The position numbers and the translations under genes are program-made. Below, in pieces: positions 1-5,369 of a stretch of DNA of 9,160 bases; position 1 is the first letter of the stretch, and each line of letters starts with the position of its first letter. Origin of the DNA: a bacterium UBP3_UBA1247 (GTDB lineage Bacteria; UBA3054); contig DBWD01000015.1 in NCBI GenBank assembly GCA_002308555.1, positions 2,704 to 11,863 of the forward strand, read 5' to 3'. The notes beneath the pieces are model-generated. The model made no database searches and had not been told where the DNA came from. It worked only from the letters and a program-made list of their open reading frames with translations.

Positions 1-42
1 GGCTATCTCGCCGCGGTTGGCTATTAGTATTTTGCGAAACAT
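1..42 (-). CDS. accC: Acetyl-CoA carboxylase biotin carboxylase subunit, N-terminal 14 codons (cut by window edge)
   Basis: The minus strand opens at an ATG at 42-40 and reads MFRKILIANRGEIA to the edge of the window. This is the characteristic start of biotin carboxylase, where the first beta strand leads into the ANRGEIA motif of the N-terminal pre-ATP-grasp domain. The enzyme carboxylates the biotin on AccB using ATP and bicarbonate, in the cytoplasm, as the first half-reaction of fatty-acid synthesis. It begins 4 nt after the accB stop codon, the classic accBC arrangement, so translational coupling is likely; no strong Shine-Dalgarno is visible. Only 14 residues are seen. The same start also occurs in pyruvate and propionyl-CoA carboxylases, but an AccB-type neighbour makes AccC by far the most likely. 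Confidence 0.9.
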   Translation of the reverse strand, partial: MFRKILIANRGEIA

Positions 43-46
43 TTTT

Positions 47-553
47 CTATTCCGGACGCACCATGAAAAGAGTCTGTCCGAATTCCACGGGCTGGCCGTT
101 GCCGACGCAGACTTTCACCACGACGCCGCGGCATTCCGCCTTGATCTCGCTCATGATCTTCATGGACTCTATGACCGCCACCACCGTTTCCTCGCTGACA
201 GACTGGCCTTCCGTCACCAGAGGCGGGCTGTCCGGGCTGGCCGCGGCGTAGAAAGTCCCGACCATGGGGGAATTGATGGGAACGAGGTCGTCCTCGGCTT
301 TCGCCTGCGGCTTCGGGGCGGCGGCCTCCTTCTGGGCGGACGCGGCGGGCGCGGCGGCCGGAGCGGGGATCTCGACGCTCTTGAAAATTTCCTCTTCCTG
401 AAGCGCGCCAACCGTCGTCACGCTGGGCGCGGCGATGGTCCCGTTCTGGGGGCGCTTTAAAGAGATCTTGCCGTCGGCGGTCTCCATCGTGAATTCGCAG
501 AGGCCGTAGGCGTCCATCAGTTTGAGATAATGTTTGATTTCCTTGATATCCAT
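47..553 (-). CDS. accB: Biotin carboxyl carrier protein of acetyl-CoA carboxylase (168 aa)
   Basis: This is the cytoplasmic carrier whose biotin shuttles carboxylate between biotin carboxylase (AccC) and the carboxyltransferase. The start at 553 gives the usual N-terminus (MDIKEIKHYLKLMDAYGL) and has a GGAG about 9 nt upstream; the frame stays open further upstream but that stretch is non-coding in character. Residues 1-35 are the N-terminal region. Residues 60-88 are an Ala/Pro-rich flexible linker. Residues 89-168 are the biotinyl (lipoyl-like) domain. The 'thumb' typical of acetyl-CoA-type BCCPs is present (SPMVGTFY followed by ASPDSPP, about 95-111). The biotinylation motif is ESMKIMSEI with Lys132 as the acceptor; it has MKI instead of the common MKM, a tolerated variation. 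The protein ends in a conserved GQPVEFGQTL segment. Length is normal for the family. accC follows after 4 nt. A promoter is proposed directly upstream. Confidence 0.97.
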   Translation of the reverse strand: MDIKEIKHYLKLMDAYGLCEFTMETADGKISLKRPQNGTIAAPSVTTVGALQEEEIFKSVEIPAPAAAPAASAQKEAAAPKPQAKAEDDLVPINSPMVGTFYAAASPDSPPLVTEGQSVSEETVVAVIESMKIMSEIKAECRGVVVKVCVGNGQPVEFGQTLFMVRPE

Positions 554-578
554 AATATATCTCCAATGTATTATTGAT

Positions 579-607
579 ATGTTACGCTTTTGGCCTTTTT
601 TTTGCAA
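579..607 (-). promoter_or_regulatory. Putative sigma-70-type promoter of accB
   Basis: On the minus strand TTGCAA (607-602, -35) is followed after exactly 17 nt by TAACAT (584-579, -10). This would start the transcript near 572 and give a leader of about 20 nt that carries the accB GGAG ribosome-binding site. The -35 matches the consensus at 4 of 6 positions and the -10 at 4 of 6. The same TTGCAA with a 17-nt spacer appears before yicC. The upstream operon ends in its own terminator, so accB does need a promoter here. Confidence 0.5.
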
Positions 608-627
608 ATTTCGGGCCAAAAAAGGCC
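592..627. repeat. 10-bp inverted repeat overlapping the accB promoter
   Basis: GGCCTTTTTT (592-601) and AAAAAAGGCC (618-627) are exact reverse complements separated by 16 nt. One arm lies in the -35/-10 spacer of the proposed accB promoter and the other just upstream of the -35. This could be an operator for a dimeric regulator, or simply a remnant terminator-like structure. It does not resemble the BirA operator sequence I know. Confidence 0.5.
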
Positions 628-737
628 GTTTTGGGGTATTTTTCCGCCATTTTTGGCGAAAAACCGCCCGCGGGCCCCTCCCTTCCCCGGCCCTTTCCGG
701 GGCCGTTCCGCCCCGGCGGACCCCTCCGAGCCGGCGC
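628..737. other. Non-coding stretch with short GC-rich inverted repeats
   Basis: Between the terminator of the upstream operon and the accB promoter lies DNA with no credible gene. It carries several short dyads: CGCCA/TGGCG around a TTTT loop (645-658) and CCCCGG/CCGGGG around a 6-nt loop (675-692). The region is pyrimidine-rich on the plus strand. It may only be structured spacer; no known riboswitch or small RNA could be recognised. Confidence 0.4.
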
Positions 738-768
738 AAAAAAAGCGCGGCGGTATCTTCCGCCGCGC
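738..768 (-). terminator. Intrinsic terminator after the yicC operon
   Basis: A perfect 9-bp stem (GCGCGGCGG at 745-753 with CCGCCGCGC at 760-768) closes a 6-nt loop. Read on the minus strand it is followed at once by seven Ts (744-738). It begins 27 nt after the stop of the last gene of the operon, which is textbook rho-independent geometry. Confidence 0.92.
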
Positions 769-795
769 ATAAAATGTCTTTCCGCGGTATACGGG

Positions 796-1593
796 CTAGA
801 ACGAAATGGGCGTGAACATGACGCTGCCCTCTTCGAAGGTGACGTTGTTCTGCTTCAGCGTTTCCAGAAGGTCCCCGCTCTTGGCGCCGCTTTCACCCTT
901 GCGGTTGTAGTTCCTGACGTTCGTGTCGGCGAAAACGTTCTTGCCTTTGGCCTTGCTGGTGGCGAAGCCTGATTTTTCCAAGGTGAGGTTTTTCCTGGTG
1001 TCCACTTTCAGGGAGGCCACGAGATTTTCCAGGGCTTTCGGGTTCATGACCTTGCGCTTGATCATTATCATGTCGTCCATGGGCACGTTCTCATAGCGGT
1101 CGCTCCCCTTGCAGGCGATCTGCATCTGCAGGCTTATTATCCGCATGACGGTGCCGTCGGCGGGCTGGCAGACTATGGGGTAGACCCGGAACATGAAGAG
1201 CCGGAACCCGGCTTCGTCGAACTGCCTGACGAACTCCACGCAGCTGGGCGGGAAAAGCTCGGCGGTCTTGACGCTCGCCTCGCCGTTTTCCCTGGCGTAG
1301 AGTTTGAAGCGGCCGGGCAGCTGCTGACGCTGGATCTTGGCGCGGCAGCCGGCGTAATCCGCCCCTTTGGGCGCCACCACGTAAACGTGCCGGCAGGGCA
1401 GCACGGGCGCGCCCTTGCCGTGCTCAACGTAATTAACGTCGGCGGCCTCGTAGCGGAACAGGGTGCGGCCGTCCTTGTCTTCCTCTTTCAGTTTCGAGGC
1501 GTCGAAATTAACCGTGGCGTTCAGCTCCTCCGCGGCCAGCGGAAGCGAGCCGAAGATCAGCGCTAGCAGTATCGTCTTAAAAATTATTTTCAT
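796..1593 (-). CDS. Secreted protein with a C25 (gingipain-type) propeptide-like domain but no peptidase domain (265 aa)
   Basis: An exported protein of unproven function. Residues 1-21 are a signal peptide (basic start, hydrophobic core, cleavage probably after LPLAA). Residues about 50-162 follow the pattern of the propeptide domain found in front of C25 cysteine peptidases: a GAPVLP motif (61-66) leading into a VYVVAPKGA strand, a Pro-rich middle, then FRVYPIVCQPADGTVMRI (135-151), corresponding to the 'v.P.qY.P..g.l' signature. No C25 catalytic domain follows. The rest is a charged region of about 80 residues ending abruptly in TFEEGSVMFTPISF. Five cysteines (67, 83, 118, 142, 161) lie in or beside the propeptide-like domain, so disulfides are possible. 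The gene starts 6 nt after the preceding stop, with an AAGGAAGGA-type ribosome-binding site inside the end of that gene, and is last in the yicC operon. The propeptide assignment rests on motif pattern only. Confidence 0.85.
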   Translation of the reverse strand: MKIIFKTILLALIFGSLPLAAEELNATVNFDASKLKEEDKDGRTLFRYEAADVNYVEHGKGAPVLPCRHVYVVAPKGADYAGCRAKIQRQQLPGRFKLYARENGEASVKTAELFPPSCVEFVRQFDEAGFRLFMFRVYPIVCQPADGTVMRIISLQMQIACKGSDRYENVPMDDMIMIKRKVMNPKALENLVASLKVDTRKNLTLEKSGFATSKAKGKNVFADTNVRNYNRKGESGAKSGDLLETLKQNNVTFEEGSVMFTPISF

Positions 1594-1599
1594 CCTTTG

Positions 1600-2898
1600 T
1601 CACATTCCTTCCTTCATCACTTCGGACATGGTCTTGTTGCCAAGCGCGTTGTAATTCTTCGCGGGTATCTTCCTGATTCTTTCCGGCGGCCTTCTCCTGG
1701 CTTCCTCGGCCCTGATGTCCCGCTCCACTTCCTGCTTGGCGGTGGTGGGCACTATGACTTCGCTGGCCGGCCTGAGGGAAGAGGAGCGCACGGGCTGGCG
1801 CTGCTGCGCGGAGCCGGCGTTCTGGACGTTCTGCGCGCCGTTGTCCTGGCTGAAGGAGGGCCTGCCAACCGGACGCGGGGCGCCGCCGTTGTTCTGGTAA
1901 AAGGAAGGCGCGGGCGCGGCGCCGGCGTTGTCGCCGTGCACCGGGCGCACTTCCCTGTGGGAGGAGTAATTGTTGCCGACCTCCCTGGGTCCGCGGAAAT
2001 AGCTGTCGTCGGTAAGGCTGGCTTCCGTCGGGCGGGAGCCCGGGAGCTCGTCCTCTTCCCAGGAGGGCTTCTCCACCGCCTGGTCCTTGCTCTCTTCCCG
2101 CGCCGCGGAGACGGTGGTCACGCTCTCGACCGACGTCTGTCCGGCGGCGGGGGCGCTTTCGGCGGCCGTTATAGTCCACTCGACTTTTTCCGTTTCCTGG
2201 CCCTTCATTATCTCGGACATGTCCTTCCGGGCGTTTTCCGCTTCCCGGGAAGCGAAGTCTCTTTGCTCGGCGACCTTTCTGACGGCCTCTTTCTCGGTCC
2301 TCGCGGCTTCCTTCTTGACTTCCGCGAAGGTCTCGCCGGCTTTTTCGCCCTGCTTGGCGGCCTCGTCCGCGGCCTTGGTGACCTTGTCGTTCTCCAAAAT
2401 CTTCTCGCCGTACTGGGCCACCAGTTTTTCTTCCGCTTCCCTAATGATGGCGTCGATCTGGGACATGTCTATGTTCTTGGTCGCGTTGGTTTCCGCGGCC
2501 TCAGCCACGGAGCCCAGGGTCTCCTGCAGCGCCTGGGCCTCGACTTCCTCCTGGATGGCGGAAAGGCTCTGGGCGAAATCGTTGGAATCGGCCGTGTTCA
2601 AAAGGGGCTCTTTGCTTTTGGCCAGATCGTTTTGGGCCGTCTCGCGTCCCTGCCTCACCACGGAGGGCGGCGTCTGGGATGGCGCGGTCACGGCGGCGCT
2701 GATGACGCGCTCTTCCTTCTCTGGGACCTTCTTCGCTTCCTCGGCGGCGGCGGCCTGCTTCTCCACCTGCTTCTGCAGGTCGTAGATCTGCGCCCTTAAT
2801 TTCTGTATTTCCGTTTCCGAGCCGGTCCTTTTCCAAATTACGAAGACCGCGGCGGCCGCCAGGATCACCAAAGCGAGATAGATCGTTTTCTTGAGCAT
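1600..2898 (-). CDS. Membrane-anchored coiled-coil protein of unknown function (432 aa)
   Basis: I do not recognise a family. Residues 5-22 form one hydrophobic helix behind a short basic N-terminus (MLKK), followed by WKR, which reads as an uncleaved signal anchor with the bulk outside the cytoplasm. Residues 27-60 form a coiled coil, and 110-240 form a long Ala/Glu/Lys-rich helical region. Residues 280-375 are low-complexity (Pro, Gly, Asn, Gln, Ser) and probably disordered, with a degenerate duplication PSFYQNNGGA / PSFSQDNGAQ (331-340, 347-356). The C-terminus (380-432) is basic and helical. A short motif occurs twice: DMSEIMKG (226-233 region) and, at the extreme C-terminus, TMSEVMKEG (423-431); a weaker copy DMSQIDAI is at 144-151. 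The gene begins 9 nt after yicC with an AGGGA ribosome-binding site and is followed 6 nt later by the C25-propeptide-like gene. Proline-rich and coiled-coil content suggests an envelope scaffold or spacer, but no function can be assigned. Confidence 0.85.
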   Translation of the reverse strand: MLKKTIYLALVILAAAAVFVIWKRTGSETEIQKLRAQIYDLQKQVEKQAAAAEEAKKVPEKEERVISAAVTAPSQTPPSVVRQGRETAQNDLAKSKEPLLNTADSNDFAQSLSAIQEEVEAQALQETLGSVAEAAETNATKNIDMSQIDAIIREAEEKLVAQYGEKILENDKVTKAADEAAKQGEKAGETFAEVKKEAARTEKEAVRKVAEQRDFASREAENARKDMSEIMKGQETEKVEWTITAAESAPAAGQTSVESVTTVSAAREESKDQAVEKPSWEEDELPGSRPTEASLTDDSYFRGPREVGNNYSSHREVRPVHGDNAGAAPAPSFYQNNGGAPRPVGRPSFSQDNGAQNVQNAGSAQQRQPVRSSSLRPASEVIVPTTAKQEVERDIRAEEARRRPPERIRKIPAKNYNALGNKTMSEVMKEGM

Positions 2899-2907
2899 AA
2901 AAGTTCC

Positions 2908-3807
2908 CTATTCGATGTTCTGCGCCTGTTCGCGCATTTTTTCAAGTTCCTCTTTCATCCTGACCACCAGGGCGGAGATCTCAGCGTTCGCGGCTTTGTT
3001 TCCGCAGGTGGTTATTTCCCGGAAGGCTTCCTGGGTTATGAAATCCAGCTTGCGGCCGATGACGCCGCCCTCCGCCAGGGTGCCGGCGTAAAGGCCGAAA
3101 TGGCAGGAGAGCCTGGTCAGTTCTTCCGTGATGTCGACTTTTTCGGAAAAGACGCCCACTTCCGTCAGGATCCTCACCGGGTCGAAGGCCACGCCGCTCA
3201 TGGCGCTGTATTCCTTGAGCTGTTCCGTGACGCGCTCCCGGTAATCGCTGACGACTTTCGGCGCCAGTTCCTTTATGCGCGCGACGATCTCTTCCAGCAA
3301 AGGCAGGCGGCCCAATAGGTCGTCCTTCAGTTTGGCGCCTTCCTGGGTCCTGGCTTCCACCAGTTTCTCCAGGGCGCGGTCCACGCACTTCAAGATCTCG
3401 CCGGCTTCCTCCTCCAGCTCCGAACGCTCCTCCTCCTTGTCCAGCTGATAGAGCTTCAGGAGCGTGTCCACGTCGCCTTCCGGGGCGAAGCCTATCTCCG
3501 CGCACTGCTCTTTCAGTTTTTCCGCCAGTTTCCGCGCGCGCTCCCAGCCCAGCTCGAAAGCGTTTTCCCGGGAATTGAGCACGGTGATCTGCAGCTGCAG
3601 CGTTCCCCGGGAGATCTTTTCCCGGATAAGCTTCCTTATCTCCATTTCCAGGGCGAAGAACCCCCTGGGGAGATTGAGCCTGGGCTCCAGGCTTTTGCCG
3701 TTGACGCTCTTGACTTCCACCAGGATCTCTCCCTGGGGAAGCAGAAGGCGTTCCGAGCCGAAGCCCGTCATGGAACGTACGGGTTTTTGTGCGGTCTTTT
3801 CCAGCAT
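2908..3807 (-). CDS. yicC: YicC/YloC-family endoribonuclease (299 aa)
   Basis: This is a cytoplasmic protein of the widely conserved YicC family, whose E. coli member has been described as an endoribonuclease acting on small RNA; the exact substrate here is unknown. Family hallmarks are present: the N-terminal RSMTGFGSE (11-19), VKSVNGKSLEPRLNLP (32-47), a LEMEIRKLIREKISRG helix-turn (53-68), and the C-terminal DUF1732-type block containing KLDFITQEAFREI, CGNKAANAEI and the terminal MREQAQNIE. The frame is open to 3858, but that would start inside the -35 box and ahead of the family start. ATG 3807 puts nine residues before RSMTGFG, which fits the usual length of just under 300 aa. No clear Shine-Dalgarno precedes it, and the predicted leader is only about 16 nt. 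It is first in an operon with two envelope/secreted proteins, an unusual context since gmk and rpoZ are common neighbours elsewhere. DnaA-box-like sites lie just upstream of its promoter. Confidence 0.95.
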   Translation of the reverse strand: MLEKTAQKPVRSMTGFGSERLLLPQGEILVEVKSVNGKSLEPRLNLPRGFFALEMEIRKLIREKISRGTLQLQITVLNSRENAFELGWERARKLAEKLKEQCAEIGFAPEGDVDTLLKLYQLDKEEERSELEEEAGEILKCVDRALEKLVEARTQEGAKLKDDLLGRLPLLEEIVARIKELAPKVVSDYRERVTEQLKEYSAMSGVAFDPVRILTEVGVFSEKVDITEELTRLSCHFGLYAGTLAEGGVIGRKLDFITQEAFREITTCGNKAANAEISALVVRMKEELEKMREQAQNIE

Positions 3808-3829
3808 AATTTTAAGCGTGTGAAATACA

Positions 3830-3858
3830 ATTTTAGCATTTGACCGGCTAATTTGCAA
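3830..3858 (-). promoter_or_regulatory. yicC promoter (extended -10)
   Basis: On the minus strand TTGCAA (3858-3853) is followed after 17 nt by TAAAAT (3835-3830), preceded by TGC, giving the extended -10 form TGnTAAAAT. The predicted start is near 3823, leaving a leader of about 16 nt to the yicC ATG. The same ATGCTAAAAT string occurs before the tandem secreted-protein operon. Confidence 0.65.
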
Positions 3859-4008
3859 TTATCTGTTGATAACACGGCAGGCGCTTGTTGATAAATTCTT
3901 ATCATACTCGCAAAACGCAACTTAAAAATTCGCGGAATGTCGAAAACTATGTGAGAAATCCTTTGATAAGCGGTTTTTTAACACTGTTTATCAACACGGT
4001 TATTCACC
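3859..4008. promoter_or_regulatory. Cluster of DnaA-box-like sites in A+T-rich intergenic DNA
   Basis: Three exact copies of TTATCAACA, one base from the canonical TTATCCACA, lie within 133 bp. Two are on the minus strand (3864-3872 and 3886-3894, 22 bp or about two helical turns apart) and one is on the plus strand (3988-3996). A fourth near match TTATTCACC is at 4000-4008. Weaker TTATC/GATAA cores occur at 3859, 3899 and 3965, several arranged as dyads. The stretch between the boxes (about 3893-3960) is markedly A+T-rich for this G+C-rich region and could unwind. Two readings are possible: a replication origin, or DnaA-controlled transcription of yicC, since the nearest box ends 6 bp upstream of the -35. 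No dnaA or dnaN gene is present in the window. Confidence 0.6.
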
Positions 4009-4040
4009 TACCGGCCGCCGCGGCCCGCTTTTTTCCCACA

Positions 4041-4078
4041 TAAAAAAAGCATGGGAAAGCCTGCGCTTTCCCATGCTT
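4041..4078 (-). terminator. Strong intrinsic terminator after the tandem secreted-protein operon
   Basis: A perfect 14-bp stem (4047-4060 with 4065-4078) closes a 4-nt CTGC loop. Read on the minus strand it runs straight into a run of seven Ts (4048-4042). It lies 23 nt beyond the stop codon at 4101. The plus-strand reading lacks a comparable T-run. Confidence 0.95.
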
Positions 4079-4080
4079 CC

Positions 4081-4099
4081 GCGCGAAGGATCTTCGCGC
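4081..4099 (-). other. Second hairpin between stop codon and terminator
   Basis: GCGCGAAG (4081-4088) and CTTCGCGC (4092-4099) form an 8-bp stem with a GAT loop, directly after the stop codon at 4101 and before the main terminator stem. There is no T-run of its own, so it more likely protects the 3' end or aids pausing than terminates by itself. Confidence 0.55.
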
Positions 4100-4100
4100 C

Positions 4101-5357
4101 TTAGTCTTTAGGCTCTTCCTTCGCCTCTTCTTTCTTTTCTTCCTTGGGCGCCTGCTCTCCGGGCAGCTTCGTCAGGGGCAGGAAGCCTTTTTCCGGCAGG
4201 GTCAGCATGAAGCCGTCGAAGCCGGCGCCCCATTCCTTCCTGAGGCGGATGTTCTCGAAGCTGGTGCGCATGCCGGAATTGCCGTTCTTGGCCAGGGTCA
4301 GATAGTGCCTGAAGTTGTCCATGCCGGTCTGCACCATGGGCAGGACCATGACCTTGGCCTGGCGCAGGAAATACAGGCAGACCTCGGGATCTTTGATTCC
4401 GCCCGGGTCGATCATCTGGGAGGTCAGCAAAAGCTTCCCCTCCTCCAGGACGGGCGGGTCCAAGACTTTCTTGGGCGTCACCACGGCGTCCAGCTTGGAG
4501 GCGTAGCCGCAATAGCCGACCCTCACCAGGTCCGAGACTTCCCCGCCGGGGTTCTCAACTTCCATGAAATCGTACAGGAAGCGCTCGCAGGCCGCGTAAG
4601 CGAAAGCCCTGTCCAGCTGGTTGGACACCACCGGGGAGGCGTATACCAGGAAAGATCTGGTCTTCGGCTCCTGGGAGATTATGCCCACGGGGGAGACCAG
4701 GGGATCCTTGTTCTTCATCTTGTTGAAAAGCTCCAGGTCGGTCACGATGTAGACCTTGGCCGAGCCGGGGGCCCAGGCGGACCGGTCGTCGCAGACGGCG
4801 TCCATGCTGGCGATGGATTTCGAGGCGTGGTCTATGACTTCCGAGAGATTGAAATAGGCCTTCGTGTCGGCGATGTGGGTCACGGCTTTTTCCGGGGCTT
4901 TTTTCCTTCTTTTGCCCGCCGCCCTTTCCTTCTGCTCCTTGATGAATTCATCCGCCGCCTTCAGGGTCGCCTTGGCTCTCTCGTGCTGGATGGTGGCCGT
5001 CTTAAGGCGCTGCTCGGCGTATTCCAGGGATTCCTCGTCGAACTCCTCCTTGAGTTTCTCGACTTTCTTGGTGGCTTCCTTGAACTCCTTCTCGCTGCGG
5101 ACGACTTCCTCCTTGATCCTCTCGTATTTTTCCGGGGTCAGGTCTTTCAGGGTCACGTCCGTGGGCTTGACGGTTTTCGGATCCGGGCCGGGGGCCAGGT
5201 ACTTGCTCAGGAAATGCACCTCGAAACTGCCTTCCGTGAACTGGCTCTGTTCGGCGGCGCCGAAGGCCTCGTTCCACTTTTCCGCGAATCCCGCGAACAG
5301 GCAGGAGGCGTACGCGCACAGCGCCAAAAGCAAACAATACTTAAATTTCATTTTCAT
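4101..5357 (-). CDS. Secreted coiled-coil / pseudo-peptidase-MA-like protein, paralogue 3 (418 aa)
   Basis: Third of three tandem paralogues; function unknown. Residues 1-22 are a signal peptide (cleavage near LFA-G; the Cys at 19 does not sit in a good lipobox). Residues 24-60 are the shared N-terminal module (EKWNEAF ... LAPGPDP). Residues 72-150 form a Lys/Glu-rich coiled coil, and 200-398 are the conserved domain. Landmarks are KVYIVTD (201-207), FLVYASPVVSNQL (236-248), FAYAACERFLYDF (252-264), VGYCGYASKL (280-289), DPPVLEE (300-306), CLYFLRQAK (327-335) and AKNGNSGMRTSF (356-367). By layout this is a peptidase-MA-like gluzincin fold, but HExxH is replaced by YAACE (254-258) and the EG third-ligand motif by VG, so no zinc catalysis is expected. 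The tail (400-418) is almost wholly Lys/Glu/Ala/Pro. ATG 5351 (third residue) is also possible and is better spaced from AGAGAGG. It is the most diverged of the three. Confidence 0.88.
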   Translation of the reverse strand: MKMKFKYCLLLALCAYASCLFAGFAEKWNEAFGAAEQSQFTEGSFEVHFLSKYLAPGPDPKTVKPTDVTLKDLTPEKYERIKEEVVRSEKEFKEATKKVEKLKEEFDEESLEYAEQRLKTATIQHERAKATLKAADEFIKEQKERAAGKRRKKAPEKAVTHIADTKAYFNLSEVIDHASKSIASMDAVCDDRSAWAPGSAKVYIVTDLELFNKMKNKDPLVSPVGIISQEPKTRSFLVYASPVVSNQLDRAFAYAACERFLYDFMEVENPGGEVSDLVRVGYCGYASKLDAVVTPKKVLDPPVLEEGKLLLTSQMIDPGGIKDPEVCLYFLRQAKVMVLPMVQTGMDNFRHYLTLAKNGNSGMRTSFENIRLRKEWGAGFDGFMLTLPEKGFLPLTKLPGEQAPKEEKKEEAKEEPKD

Positions 5358-5369
5358 GCCTCTCTATTT

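Noticed and set aside
147..180. Unusual biotinylation motif (MKI in place of MKM) as sign of a non-functional BCCP
   Set aside because: MKI, MKL and MKV variants are found in working carriers, and the acceptor Lys, flanking Met and thumb are intact.
554..739. Upstream extension of accB to 739
   Set aside because: The added 62 residues are Arg/Gly-rich, lack any family match and would run through the terminator T-run, promoter and inverted repeats. ATG 553 has a ribosome-binding site and gives the standard N-terminus.
3808..3858. yicC start at 3858
   Set aside because: It lies inside the predicted -35 box and adds 17 residues ahead of the family start near RSMTGFG.
3859..4008. CRISPR-like or iteron array
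   Set aside because: The repeated 9-mers are on both strands and unevenly spaced, without a longer direct repeat, so DnaA boxes fit better than iterons or CRISPR repeats.
5298..5304. Lipoprotein signal (Cys19) in paralogue 3
   Set aside because: The residues before the Cys are Y-A-S. A lipobox needs Leu, Val or Ile (sometimes another small aliphatic) at -3, and a good signal peptidase I site follows at LFA-G.
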